A stretch of DNA of 64,000 bases. Source: Conus ventricosus. Its lineage: Eukaryota; Mollusca; Gastropoda; Neogastropoda; Conidae. The position numbers and the translations under genes are program-made. Shown in pieces: positions 51,801 through 60,557 of the stretch. Numbering within the stretch: the stretch's first letter is position 1; each line of letters starts with the position of its first letter. Under the pieces are notes generated by a model that was not told where the DNA came from, did no database searches, and saw only the letters and a program-made list of their open reading frames with translations. The stretch is from the NCBI GenBank assembly GCA_018398815.1, contig CM031615.1, positions 58,942,514 through 59,006,513 on the forward strand, read 5' to 3'.

Positions 51801-54800
51801 CCCAACTTGATAACAGTGTTAGTCAGTGATTTCAGCTGGCGTCCGGACTCTGACAAGAAAATCAGTGTCTGGAATTCTTTATAGAAATGTGGATTGCAAT
51901 AGATCCCAGTGTTTGCTTTCTTGTATTTAGATGTGAGAGACAGAGAGTTGTTCGTTTGACGGGTTTGTAGTATACGAAAGGAAATGGTCATTTCCGTGCT
52001 GATCGTCAGGACAGACCCATCAAAGTCCAGGGACCAGGGAGGGGACACAAACCGAACAAAATTAACACGAAAGTGAAACTTGGAGAAGAGTGGTGGTTAA
52101 GTTGCAGGATCGACGCATTAAGACAACACAAATCCAAATCCGAAAGGAAATCTCAATTGCAGACTCTGGAAGACGTTTGGACACTACCCAAAGAGGGATT
52201 GTGACCGTTAAGTCACAACAGCAAAAAGGTGAGGAAGTTCTTCTATCAGTTTGACAAGGTCCTGACGGACAAAACCGGGAAGAAGGAGGTAAATAAAGAG
52301 AAAAAGATTGTCACAGTCTTTGGAGATGACTCTGCAGCATACAGCCTTAAGTGAGGTAGACAAAGTGACAGGAATATACAACAAAGTTTTATGTTAGGTG
52401 AAGGGCTAACACGCCGACAGTCCAACGTGGATGGTTGTGACAGGTTTAGAAAGAATATTAAAGCCATAAAGAGTAAGGTCTTTGGCTTTGATTTGAGTTT
52501 CCTGAAGAGCACGACGGATGGTTTTATAGATCGACACAGAGAAGCTGCGCTCCTCGAAGTTGGAATTTAGTCCACGGATATTCCAATGGACTATTGTAAT
52601 ATAATGGTCAGAGGGTGAAAAAGGAGTGAGATCAGGTCATACTCCTCATCAATTGCCTCCAATGAGCGAATTTGGTATTCAGCTTCATGGAGTGTGTTGG
52701 TCTACAGACTGCTGGCAGATTGCCAACAGGCGGAGAAGGTCTTGGATTTGGGAGATGGTGGAGGATTCTTCTTATCTCCTCCATCTCCACACGGGGTTGA
52801 ACTCCCTTGCCAGCACGGGCACTGGATGAGGAGTTCGAGGTTGTGGGTGCGTGGCTTTTTATATCTGCCCAGAGCAGATGTTGTAGACTGCTGGGCAGGT
52901 TGAGGTGTGCGGTTTTTGCCTCACAGGGGATTAATTTCTGGGTTGGAAGGTGGGTGGATAGCTACACCAGAATGAAGATTTTTACTTGCAATGTCTTTGA
53001 AAATGAATTATCAGTCTGGCAGCAGAATGACCTTGTTAGAAATGTGGGAATTTTCTTTACAGCCCGAAGCATAGGAAGAAGCGGTTGGGAGTCTGACTGC
53101 CCCACAACCTGTTTCGGCTTCAAAAATGAGATCTTCTTTCCGTTTTGACAACGTTGGATAGCAGATTCTTGAATCAAAGAGGACAGTTGCGTGAAGAGGA
53201 GGATGGTCGCCACGCAGTTTGCACAATGTGCCGGATCTATGCACGGTCCATCTGGTTGCTTGCAGCAAAAATACACACAACTCCTGCCCAGAGACAGCGG
53301 TTGACCTGGCCAAACCACTGGCACCTAAAACACTCAAAGGGGATGGCACATACTGTTGGAACCCGAAAATTACAGGTCAGCCGACTTTGATGGACGGAGG
53401 CAAGCACAGGGTTGCAGAATGTCAGAAGAGGGTTATGGTGGACACTCTTTCTAGCACCTTCTTTTCTGTAGCACCATGCGCACCTCGTCACACCTGGGAC
53501 GCCCTCTCGATTTGATCTCTGTTCTGTGACACAGCTAATTTCCCGGCTCAGCGAATCAGCCTTTCGATGAATTAGTGTTTGTGGGAGTTACCTTGTTCTC
53601 CCTGTCCACAGTTTCGTTGCCTTCAGCAGCTGTTCAGAATGTTTTTTTGTTTAATTGAATGAGGAATGAGCATTTCGCAAACTTTTGATGGATTGAGGGT
53701 TCACTGCTAAAACCGAAAGCCCTTCTGGATAGCAAAAGGGAATCAGAGCTGAAAGTGGTCTTTCCTGCTCCGTCCCTTCCTTACGAGCAGGGAAGCCGAA
53801 TTGATACTTTGAAGTACCTCCGTATCGACTCACTGTCACTTCGAAATCCCCTGAACAGGGATGCTGCCTTCCTCTTCTTTTGGGGGGGATATTTTTTAAA
53901 GATAAAGGAAAAGCCCATATTTAGTTTATTGTAAGTCATCCCTCCGTACCCACCCACTTGGAGTCCAACTAAGGGGCCAGGCGCAGGAAACCATGTCTTG
54001 ACCCCTTAAGGCTAGCGGGAGAGGACATACGACAAGCAGAAGCAACACAACCTATCCCCCTGATCATGCTCAACTCCGGGAACAGAGAGTGAGCACTGCA
54101 GGGGTTTATTGGCAGCTGGGGACACTGCCCGTCATGACCCACCGCCTGTGTCTCGAATATACACCCGGGCCCAAAGTGTACTCCTGTTAGGAGAGAGTTC
54201 CGAGCCAAAGTGATGTGTTGAGAGCGATGGCCCTCTCATACCGGATCTTCATTCCCTCGACACAGGCGCAACGCACGGCAAAACGAGCGGGGGATCTTAA
54301 GGAGACCACTAGAGAGAAAAGGAGTGTGGAAAGAAGACTTCAAGGGGAGCTCGAAGATAGAAAAGGGCCAAATACGGGAGGCAGAAAACAGAAAAGGGAG
54401 AAAAGGCGGGTTACTTTAGTCAGGATCCTCACCCTTAGCATATCTGGACATGGGAATGCCCTACAGGGGCATCAACTCTTTACCACGTTACGCTTAGGCC
54501 AAACAGCAACTGCACCTCTCAGGCCTAAAAAGCAGTGTGAAAAAAACAGCCTATCTCCAACTATTGATGCCCCGCCAGCAAAGCCTAAGGGATCACTGGA
54601 CCACGCAAACCCTCCGACCACGACAAGGTCGCAACCCCCGGAGGGAAGGAGAGACAGAAATATACATATACTGACAAACACCCCATAAACATCAGAAAAG
54701 AACAATTCAAACACCTGGAAGCATCACGTTTCTTTTGCTTACCAGTGCCCACACTGTGCCTTGAGATGAGGCAATGATAGTTGCTGCCCTGGGCATGTTG

Positions 54801-55191
54801 TACATGAGAGCCAGCTCACCAAAAAGCCAGCATTGTTGTAGTTCCCCACCAGTTTGGGCTGACCCTCAATATCCACATAGATGTCATATGTGCCGCTGCC
54901 CACAATGGGAACATTTTTAAAACACATTTGCACACATCTTGCTGCGAGTTTCTTTTTTCTGTTTTCTGAAATTCCCAATGAAAATAGGCATCAATGTTTA
55001 CCAGACTTAATATATATGTTTTCCAAACAAATCATCAATGTGCAGAGATGTGGATGCGAGACCTTGTATTTCCAGGCAAATTTCTCTTGCCAGTATACAT
55101 TCTTAAAGGAAAACATTACTAGTTCATAACAGCAAGGTGTGAATACATGTACATTTCAGAGAACGCTGCTCATTTTCATCACAAAATTTCC

Positions 55192-55255
<64 letters not shown>

Positions 55256-56678
55256 CGTGCGTGCGTGCCCATGGTGTGTGTGTTGTTGCAAGTGTGTGTA
55301 ATTGTGTGCGCATGCGCGCGCGAGTGTGTGTGCATGTGTGAGGGTGTAATCCCATGTGCATGCATGCATGTCTTCCCATTTCAATTTGCACCTCTTTCCT
55401 TAATTACCCCCCCCCCCCCCCCCCCCTCCCCGGTTTTTTGCATATCTAAATCACAGTTTCCCTCTCTCCGTGTGCCCATGCAAACTTACAATCTTCTCTC
55501 TCACACAAGCTCATTGTACACCAGATTAAGCTTAGTGCTGAACTGCACATAACCTGTTTTTTTATTTTTTTATTTTTGATACATTGTTTTTATTTCTTTC
55601 CTCATTCTCTCTTCCATTCCACAGTTCCTTCTTTCTCTCTTCTCCATTCTTTCATCAACATGATCTTTCTCTTCGCTGTACATTTCCATATGCAAATTAC
55701 CACATATTTTTTTGTTATTAATCATATTTGTACATGTTTGACAATATTGTACTAATAATCCGTGAAACATATTAGAAATGAGTTATCTTCTTTCTTTTTT
55801 TCGGTTTGAATGGATTTGAGTGAGAGTTCAATGTATGCCGACAAAAAGGTTGTTTTCTTTTTGTTGGATATACACACACATACAAACAAAAAATCATTAA
55901 GCACAATCCTCCGAGTTCTTGTTCTTACAAACTACAAGCACACAAAGGCAACCAAACACACCCGCTCGCACCCCCTCCCCTCCCCACCCCACCCACACCC
56001 CCACTTTCTCTCTTCTTATGAATTAATAATACTTAAACAATATACATAATCATACAATTTATAATAATGAAGTAATGTTTTCTCAGTGTGGTACTATGCC
56101 ATAGCTGTTGTAAATAACGCATAACATAATTATGTTCACTGCAATGATCCTTCAAAATACAGATTTAAACAGACTTAAGCATTTCCCAGCTGAGTGCACA
56201 CACCAGCACCGAAATCCCGTCCATCTGTGTCTTCATATTTCTTTCACAATCAAAAGAAAGTTAATTATACGCTCTTAAGCCCGCTACCATTATGACATCG
56301 CTACCCACAGCCGTGCCCCACTGACCCACTGGCACAAAGCATGTGTCATCGGTTTAACTGCATTCAATGGCACACAATGGGACATGTTCATTTCTTAGTG
56401 AACATTTTCAAAATCAGACTGACCAACCAACGCACATAACCTGTGTTAATGTGACATTGCCAGATCAACACTACTTAAATTTTAAAATGAGAATTCTTCA
56501 CTTGCAGACAGCATTCTGGTGGTTTACACTAATTAATGCTAACCCACTAATTTGCAAATAATCCACTCGCTTTGTACATGTTCTAACACACACATTCTGC
56601 CCTACTCACTCTTACATGCAGCAGATTCACCGGGTCAGTTGAAATTTCATGTTAATTTTCATGCATATTTATGCAAAC

Positions 56679-56748
<70 letters not shown>

Positions 56749-56791
56749 TGGTTATGTGCACTTGTTTGTGTTTCCTGTGTGTGTGTCAGTG

Positions 56792-56842
<51 letters not shown>

Positions 56843-56880
56843 TGGTTATGTGCACTTGTTTGTGTTTCCTGTGTGTGTGT

Positions 56881-56935
<55 letters not shown>

Positions 56936-56973
56936 TGGTTATGTGCACTTGTTTGTGTTTCCTGTGTGTGTGT

Positions 56974-57030
<57 letters not shown>

Positions 57031-57782
57031 TGGTTATGTGCACTTGTTTGTGTTTCCTGTGTGTGTGTCAGTGTGTGTGTGTGTGTGTGTGTGTGTGTTG
57101 TGTGTGTGTGTGTGTGTGTGTGTGAGTGGTTATGTGCACTTGTTTGTGTTTCCTGTGTGTGTGTCAGTGTGTGTGTCCATGCGCATACTTGTGCACACGT
57201 GCCATCCCAACTCTCAACAGTATGCAGCAGATTCACTGGGTCTGATAATAGTACAGCATGTTGATTTTCATGCTTCTCCAAAGCACTGGAATGTTTTTCT
57301 GTTAAACTGAAGTGTTAATAAGTCAGTCTATGACAGTGTTTTCCTGGACCGATCTGTCATTATCTTCTTGTTTCACCATGCACCCCCAGCCTGACTTCTG
57401 TTTCACAACTGAGCCATTTGTGCATGACAACTTGTTGCTGCTGCTGATTTAGAATTTCCCCCACAAACAACCCCACTCCCTTTGATACTTTAAAACCATG
57501 TGGTCCTCCTTGATAATGCCTACCAAAATCATCAGACATGATACTCTGACAGACGTATCTGAGAAGTGGATGTATTTTTCCCATTCTTTATTAATCATTT
57601 GTCCAAGTCTTGTTTACTGATAAAACACACTTTCCTAGGACATGCGCATGTACACAGAAAAGCACATTTGCCCAGCTTGTCTGACTGAACTGATACATCA
57701 TCAATCTGTAAAATCACCTGTCTATGACGTAGAAGTTGTCCCCATCATCCCCTTGGTCAATGATATGATCCCCTTCCTCTAC
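28629..57782 (-). CDS. PRKAR2: cAMP-dependent protein kinase type II regulatory subunit, 3' eight exons (5' partial)
   Basis: Eight exons with GT-AG borders join to 240 residues plus a stop. The protein binds and inhibits the PKA catalytic subunit and releases it when cAMP fills its two cyclic-nucleotide-binding (CNB) domains. Seen directly: CNB-A with [14 protein letters not shown] (residues ~8-21) and its phosphate-binding cassette ending [14 protein letters not shown]; the linker helix [20 protein letters not shown] with the cassette [18 protein letters not shown]; and the C-terminus [23 protein letters not shown] and DVQAFERL after the second cassette fit type II rather than type I. Family members are about 380-410 residues, so roughly 150 N-terminal residues (docking domain, inhibitor site) lie beyond 64000. 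The frame needs correction at two single-base indels (exons at 54.8 and 48.4 kb). Introns carry two LINEs, a SINE and several MITE-like elements. Confidence 0.93.
29000..29532 (-). mobile_element. tRNA-derived SINE, apparently full length
   Basis: On the minus strand the element starts at about 29532 with GGGAGCCGGAATAGCTCAGT then TGGTAGAGCGC, a good tRNA D arm and A box, followed by a GGTTTGAATCTCC B box. The anticodon arm is diverged, so the tRNA is not functional. After a body of about 400 bp it ends with GTAAAGCGCTTAGAGCCCTA, AATAGGTGCTATAAAAATTA and an (ATT)n/(AGT)n tail, a 3' end typical of SINEs that borrow a LINE tail. It sits in the last PRKAR2 intron, in gene orientation. I could not settle a target duplication. 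Confidence 0.8.
30606..30663. repeat. 29-bp tandem duplication
   Basis: GAGAAAGCATGGCGTTCTCC followed by AAAAATTTG is present twice in tandem with one difference, in the intron just 3' of the 30701-30769 exon. Confidence 0.9.
30701..30769 (-). CDS. PRKAR2: PRKAR2 exon: CNB-B phosphate-binding cassette
   Basis: 69 nt. The codon split with the previous exon gives FGE, followed by [20 protein letters not shown] then CA. The arginine of PRAAS is the cAMP-phosphate contact. The acceptor is TTTCAG and the donor GTGAGT. Confidence 0.95.
31671..31771. mobile_element. 101-bp fold-back (MITE-like) element
   Basis: ACAGCAAGGGT (31671) and its reverse complement ACCCTTGCTGT (ending at 31771) begin 37-bp arms with about 30 matches, including ACCTAGGTTCT on both. 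The inner part (AGCTT, 4 nt, AAGCT) also pairs, so the whole unit can form one hairpin. No clear target duplication was found. Confidence 0.6.
32695..32755 (-). CDS. PRKAR2: PRKAR2 exon: CNB-B variable loop
   Basis: 61 nt: [20 protein letters not shown] plus one base of the next codon. The acceptor is CCTTAG and the donor GTAAGT. The loop before the second cassette varies between RII proteins, and GGYFG leads into the cassette completed by the next exon. Confidence 0.92.
34338..34610. mobile_element. 273-bp MITE with 30-bp TIRs and a 9-bp target duplication
   Basis: The left end reads GGTGACATCCCATTTGGTCT then ACTCCCATTT. The right end, reverse complemented, reads GGTTACTTCCCATTTGGTCT then ACTCCCATTT, giving 28 of 30 matches. 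The element is bracketed by GTCAAACAC at 34329-34337 and 34611-34619. A 9-bp duplication points to a Mutator-like (MULE) transposase as the likely mobiliser, which is inference from duplication length only. The left TIR is followed by extra tandem copies of a CCCATTTsGTCTACT motif. Confidence 0.85.
38330..38540. repeat. About 106-bp tandem duplication
   Basis: Two copies, each containing GCAATGGATGCATGAAACCA and GTTCATAGCATATGCATCAG, with a few substitutions. A second small duplication (about 35 bp, GACTTAGTTCATGTTTTTAT) lies at about 38708-38779. Confidence 0.9.
39742..39807 (-). CDS. PRKAR2: PRKAR2 exon: CNB-B barrel
   Basis: 66 nt, 22 codons: [20 protein letters not shown] then NK. The acceptor is TTTCAG and the donor GTGAGG. 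It matches the GD.AD.F..VESGEV.I segment of RII. Confidence 0.95.
40225..40299 (-). CDS. PRKAR2: PRKAR2 exon: start of CNB-B
   Basis: 75 nt, exactly 25 codons: [20 protein letters not shown] then QIIKQ. The acceptor is TTTCAG and the donor GTCAGT. It corresponds to the ERMK.VDV....Y.DGE.II.Q region of vertebrate RII. Confidence 0.95.
40481..41309. mobile_element. 829-bp non-autonomous DNA transposon-like element
   Basis: The ends are inverted: CAGAGGTTCCGTTAGAC at 40481 and, reverse complemented from 41309, CAGAGGTTCCGCTAGAC. TACTT flanks both sides (40476-40480 and 41310-41314). Subterminal ACCGGTA and GTACCGG motifs recur at both ends. No transposase frame is present. The CAGAG terminus is hAT-like, but hAT elements usually make 8-bp duplications, so the superfamily stays open. 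Confidence 0.7.
41967..43124 (-). pseudogene. LINE copy 1 ORF2 C-terminal part: thumb and RNase H
   Basis: After a connecting region ([20 protein letters not shown], residues ~23-42), RNase H landmarks follow: [16 protein letters not shown] (Asp), [14 protein letters not shown] (Glu), [14 protein letters not shown] (Asp) and [20 protein letters not shown] (His and Asp). The enzyme removes element RNA from the RNA-DNA hybrid. The frame ends at GGRKEET because about 46-50 bp present in copy 2 are missing here. The usual C-terminal zinc finger, readable downstream as [17 protein letters not shown] in another frame, is therefore cut off. Confidence 0.9.
43313..44307 (-). pseudogene. LINE copy 1 ORF2 middle: reverse transcriptase, frameshifted
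   Basis: Two frames overlap by four bases at 43873-43876. The first carries [17 protein letters not shown] and [17 protein letters not shown] (RT fingers). The second carries [47 protein letters not shown] (catalytic Asp), [16 protein letters not shown] and the catalytic box [11 protein letters not shown]. One missing base after NYRPI accounts for the split. A further shift near 43315 separates the RT end (WADENGF-like) from the RNase H part. Confidence 0.9.
44304..45413 (-). pseudogene. LINE copy 1 ORF2 N-terminal part: APE-type endonuclease
   Basis: Starts at the Met of [20 protein letters not shown]. Apurinic-endonuclease motifs in order: HWNIRGL, VALQETQ (catalytic Glu, residue ~37), [15 protein letters not shown] (~130-145) and GSDHFPVLL (~205). 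This domain nicks the target DNA to prime reverse transcription. The frame runs on through a basic linker to GRTPVPL and stops at 44304; one missing base moves the continuation to the next frame at about 44307. Confidence 0.9.
45440..46824 (-). pseudogene. LINE copy 1 ORF1: gag-like RNA-binding protein, one frameshift
   Basis: From 46824 (or the internal Met at 46767, [10 protein letters not shown]) the frame runs 359 codons to a stop at 45745. A region beginning [20 protein letters not shown] resembles the RRM-like part of I-element ORF1. Three zinc knuckles follow: [27 protein letters not shown] and [15 protein letters not shown]. These proteins coat element RNA during retrotransposition. 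A further 102 codons in the next frame (45748-45440, proline-rich, ending [11 protein letters not shown]) probably form the original C-terminus after a one-base loss near 45748. ORF2 starts at 45413, just downstream. Confidence 0.85.
47496..48292. other. Intron remainder between LINE copy 1 and a PRKAR2 exon
   Basis: Contains a short GGAGT repeat (about 47800-47820). Nothing else recognised. Confidence 0.5.
48293..48395 (-). CDS. PRKAR2: PRKAR2 exon: A-to-B linker helix, one base too long
   Basis: 103 nt where 102 are expected. Removing one base in ACATTTCCGTCGG (TTT to TT, near 48380) restores [20 protein letters not shown] and [14 protein letters not shown], a strongly conserved RII segment. 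The acceptor is GTACAG and the donor GTAAGT. The exon lies between the two LINE-bearing introns. Confidence 0.9.
48605..48650. repeat. (GA)n microsatellite
   Basis: About 23 GA units followed by GACA-type repeats, immediately before the target duplication of LINE copy 2. Confidence 0.95.
48724..54645 (-). mobile_element. Full-length I-type LINE (copy 2), heavily indel-damaged
   Basis: Collinear with copy 1 over its whole length and flanked by the 13-bp duplication AAGGAGAGACAGA (48711-48723 and 54646-54658). Approximate layout in element order: 5' UTR 54645-53960, ORF1 53960-52640 ([12 protein letters not shown] knuckle near 53320), endonuclease 52600-51430, RT 51430-50400, RNase H 50330-49190, 3' region to 48724. 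The last ~400 bp (48724-49120) are nearly identical to copy 1. From about 49190 to 54640 single-base gaps and insertions occur every few tens of bases, leaving no long frame. It includes a ~50-bp piece that copy 1 lacks. It sits in the next PRKAR2 intron upstream, in the same orientation. Confidence 0.9.
54743..54895 (-). CDS. PRKAR2: PRKAR2 exon: CNB-A phosphate-binding cassette, one base short
   Basis: 153 nt where 154 are needed to join both neighbours in frame. It encodes [20 protein letters not shown], then NAG, then in the next frame [16 protein letters not shown] and [11 protein letters not shown]. The shift lies at the T-run in GGCTTTTTGGTGAG (about 54819-54825). FGELAL and PRAATI are the cAMP-binding cassette. 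The acceptor is GGGCAG and the donor GTAAGC. Conservation on both sides of the shift argues for a sequence error or recent mutation rather than an old pseudogene. Confidence 0.9.
55190..55345. repeat. (GT)n microsatellite with GC-alternating parts
   Basis: A (TG)n run interrupted by GCGCGCGCGTGTGCGTGCGT and GCGCATGCGCGCGCG. A 20-base C run follows at 55407-55426. The alternating purine-pyrimidine sequence is of a type that can adopt Z-DNA. Confidence 0.9.
56331..56419. repeat. Duplicated intron segment, copy 1
   Basis: GGCACAAAGCATGTGTCATC through AACATTTTCAAAATCAGAC (about 89 bp) recurs at 57791-57882, immediately upstream of the acceptor of the 57718-57782 exon, with only small indels. Confidence 0.92.
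56685..57176. repeat. Compound (GT)n minisatellite, about 94-bp period, 5 units
   Basis: A block beginning GAGTGGTTATGTGCACTTGT then TTGTGTTTCCTG recurs at about 56745, 56838, 56931, 57027 and 57123, separated by (GT)n tracts. The cysteine/valine-rich open frames through it are artefacts of GT repetition. Confidence 0.95.
57718..57782 (-). CDS. PRKAR2: PRKAR2 exon (first in window): CNB-A barrel start
   Basis: 65 nt encoding [21 protein letters not shown] plus two bases of the next codon. The acceptor is TTTCAG and the donor GTGATT. It matches the conserved [13 protein letters not shown] segment of RII CNB-A. Confidence 0.95.
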
Positions 57783-57790
57783 CTGAAACA

Positions 57791-57882
57791 GGCACAAAGC
57801 ATGTGTCATCGTTTAACTGCATTCATTAAATGGCAGACAATGGGACATGTTCATTTCTTAGTGAACATTTTCAAAATCAGAC
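57791..57882. repeat. Duplicated intron segment, copy 2
   Basis: The second copy of the segment at 56331-56419. It starts 9 bases upstream (gene sense) of the exon's 3' splice site. Confidence 0.92.
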
Positions 57883-57934
57883 ATTTTATCTCGGCGTTTA
57901 TCTGAGGCTTTGATGTTTATCATTTTTTCCCCAA

Positions 57935-58085
57935 TGATACTTCAGATCTAAAGTAAACAGTCATACAAAGTAAACAGCCATACAAAGTACATATCATTAA
58001 ACAAAAAATGATACTTCAGATCTAAAGTAAACAGTCATACAAAGTAAACAGTCATACAAAGTACATATCATTAAACAAAAAAAAA
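57935..58085. repeat. About 73-bp tandem duplication
   Basis: ATGATACTTCAGATCTAAAG then TAAACAGTCATACAAAGTAA then GTACATATCATTAAACAAAA is present twice in tandem. Confidence 0.9.
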
Positions 58086-58621
58086 TTTTAAAGGCAAAAG
58101 AAATAAAATGAAAAGAAAAATATTTTGAAAAAGCAGCAATACAGAACTGTCTCTAAGGAGATGAGTACTTGTATATCAAGAACTTGAAACCTGATAATCT
58201 GCTCATTTGCCTTTTGAGTGGGGTCAGGGAAAAAAAAAAAAAGAGAGACAGGCTGAGATGAACAAAACCTGTAAAACTTTCTTGGAAAGTGACAAGTGAA
58301 GCAAGAAGATGCCATTACCAGGTATTCCAAACTGATTGTTGAAAGTTTACTTTGATATTATTTTCATCACACTCTGATAGAATTTTATATTCTTACTTCT
58401 CTGATATCAGTAGCATTCTTGTACTACGAGTACTTTTGAAGTTGTGATCTTACAGATCTTTAATTTTGACGGGGCCTTTTTGAATTATCTTATCATTTTC
58501 ATTTAATGTGCATCAAAGATAATATATACATACATACTACAGTATTGCACACCAGCCTTTTCTGGGATTGCATTCTTCTTAAAACTGAAAAGGCAGAGGA
58601 GTCAAATTACCACTTTCCGCA

Positions 58622-58666
58622 GTCACTGAGGAGAAACCACCAAGTTTCGAAATATCGGTATATGAC
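58622..58666 (+). ncRNA. Type I hammerhead ribozyme motif, unit 1
   Basis: Blocks in order: stem I strand GTCA; core CTGAGGA (consensus CUGANGA); stem II GAAAC, loop CACCAA, GTTTC; core GAA; stem III ATA, loop TCGG, TAT; then A at the cleavage position (58662), followed by TGAC, which pairs with GTCA. All invariant core positions fit. Stem III is short (3 bp), as reported for retroelement-borne hammerheads, which often act as dimers. Confidence 0.8.
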
Positions 58667-59251
58667 CAGGAGTTATATGTTAGTGAGTTTCCCTCCCTAT
58701 TGGAGGATGTCTCTCCCCTTTGGAGAATATAAGCTTGCTGAAGGCTCATTTTGAGAAGCATTTATTTTATTTTTCCCCATCCACCCACTCAAGCACATAC
58801 TGTTAGTTAGGCAGAATCCTCTACCACTGCAGGTATGAATGCCTATCTCCCCCTATTTCTTCAATCTAAGACATAAGAGCAAGCTTTGTTTATAATTCAA
58901 TATTTCTTGCAGTCATTGCAACACCAAGCTGCTCTGTAAGTTGCTGGAACGGTGCTCAGTACTTATCCTTGGAATTTATTAGTTTGTTGTATTTTAGTCC
59001 CTTGCGGATTCATTCCAAGAACTGGCCCTCAGCACTTGTGTCTTAGAGGATATCTTTTTATATTTTCTATTTTTCACAAGAAAATGCAGCTTGTTTTGCT
59101 CTTTCATGATTTTCTTTTGCTTCTTAGATGGCACCTTTGGTTAGTTTTTTGAAAACTCAACAAACATACTACAGTATTGCACACCAGCCTTTCTGGATTG
59201 CATTCTTCTTAAAACTGAAAAGGCAGAGGAGTCAAATTACCACTTTCCGCA

Positions 59252-59296
59252 GTCACTGAGGAGAAACCACCAAGTTTCGAAATATCGGTATATGAC
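59252..59296 (+). ncRNA. Type I hammerhead ribozyme motif, unit 2
   Basis: Identical to the unit 1 motif in all core and stem positions. Predicted cleavage is after A59292. Confidence 0.8.
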
Positions 59297-59881
59297 CAGG
59301 AGTTATATGTTAGTGAGTTTCCCCCCTATTGGAGGATGTCTCACCCCTTTGGAGAATATAAGCTTGCGAAGGCTCATTTTGAGAAGCATTTATTTTATTT
59401 TTCCCCATCCACCCACTCAAGCACATACTGTTAGTTAGGCAGAATCCTCTACCACTGCAGGTATGAATGCCTATCTCCCCCTATTTCTTCAATCTAAGAC
59501 ATAAGAGCAAGCTTTGTTTATAATTCAATATTTCTTGCAGTCATTGCAACACCAAGCTGCTCTGTAAGTTGCTGGAACGGTGCTCAGTACTTATCCTTGG
59601 AATTTATTAGTTTGTTGTATTTTAGTCCCTTGCGGATTCATTCCAAGAACTGGCCCTCAGCACTTGTGTCTTAGAGGATATCTTTTTATATTTTCTATTT
59701 TTCACAAGAAAATGTAGCTTGTTTTGCTCTTTCATGATTTTCTTTTGCTTCTTAGATGGCACCTTTGGTTAGTTTTTTGAAAACTCAACAAACATACTAC
59801 AGTATTGCACACCAGCCTTTTCTGGGATTGCATTCTTCTTAAAACTGAAAAGGCAGAGGAGTCAAATTACCACTTTCCGCA

Positions 59882-59925
59882 GTCACTGAGGAGAAACCAC
59901 CAAGTTTGAAATATCGGTATATGAC
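59882..59925 (+). ncRNA. Hammerhead motif, unit 3, one base missing in stem II
   Basis: Same as unit 1 except that the C closing stem II (next to the GAAA block) is absent: AAGTTTGAAAT instead of AAGTTTCGAAAT. This removes the G-C pair that normally closes the core, so the motif is probably inactive, or the base was lost in assembly. Confidence 0.65.
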
Positions 59926-60512
59926 CAGGAGTTATATGTTAGTGAGTTTCCCTCCCTATTGGAGGATGTCTCTCCCCTTTGGAGAATATAAGCTTGCTGA
60001 AGGCTCATTTTGAGAAGCATTTATTTTATTTTTTCCCCATCCACCCACTCAAGCACATACTGTTAGTTAGGCAGAATCCTCTACCACTGCAGGTATGAAT
60101 GCCTATCTCCCCTATTTCTTCAATCTAAGACATAAGAGCAAGCTTTGTTTATAATTCAATATTTCTTGCAGTCATTGCAACACCAAGCTGCTCTGTAAGT
60201 TGCTGGAACGGTGCTCAGTACTTATCCTTGGAATTTATTAGTTTGTTGTATTTTAGTCCCTTGCGGATTCATTCCAAGAACTGGCCCTCAGCACTTGTGT
60301 CTTAGAGGATATCTTTTTATATTTTCTATTTTTCACAAGAAAATGTAGCTTGTTTTGCTCTTTCATGATTTTCTTTTGCTTCTTAGATGGCACCTTTGGT
60401 TAGTTTTTTGAAAACTCAACAAACATACTACAGTATTGCACACCAGCCTTTTCTGGGATTGCATTCTTCTTAAAACTGAAAAGGCAGAGGAGTCAAATTA
60501 CCACTTTCCGCA

Positions 60513-60557
60513 GTCACTGAGGAGAAACCACCAAGTTTCGAAATATCGGTATATGAC
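60513..60557 (+). ncRNA. Type I hammerhead ribozyme motif, unit 4
   Basis: Core and stems as in unit 1. One C is missing just outside the TGAC strand of stem I. Predicted cleavage is after A60553. Confidence 0.8.

Noticed and set aside
48293..54895. PRKAR2 as a pseudogene because of two frameshifts
   Set aside because: All splice sites are intact, the protein is conserved on both sides of each indel, and the indels sit in homopolymers beside a low-quality block.
56552..57310. 252-codon Cys/Val-rich frame
   Set aside because: It is entirely produced by (GT)n; the frames on both strands mirror the repeat.
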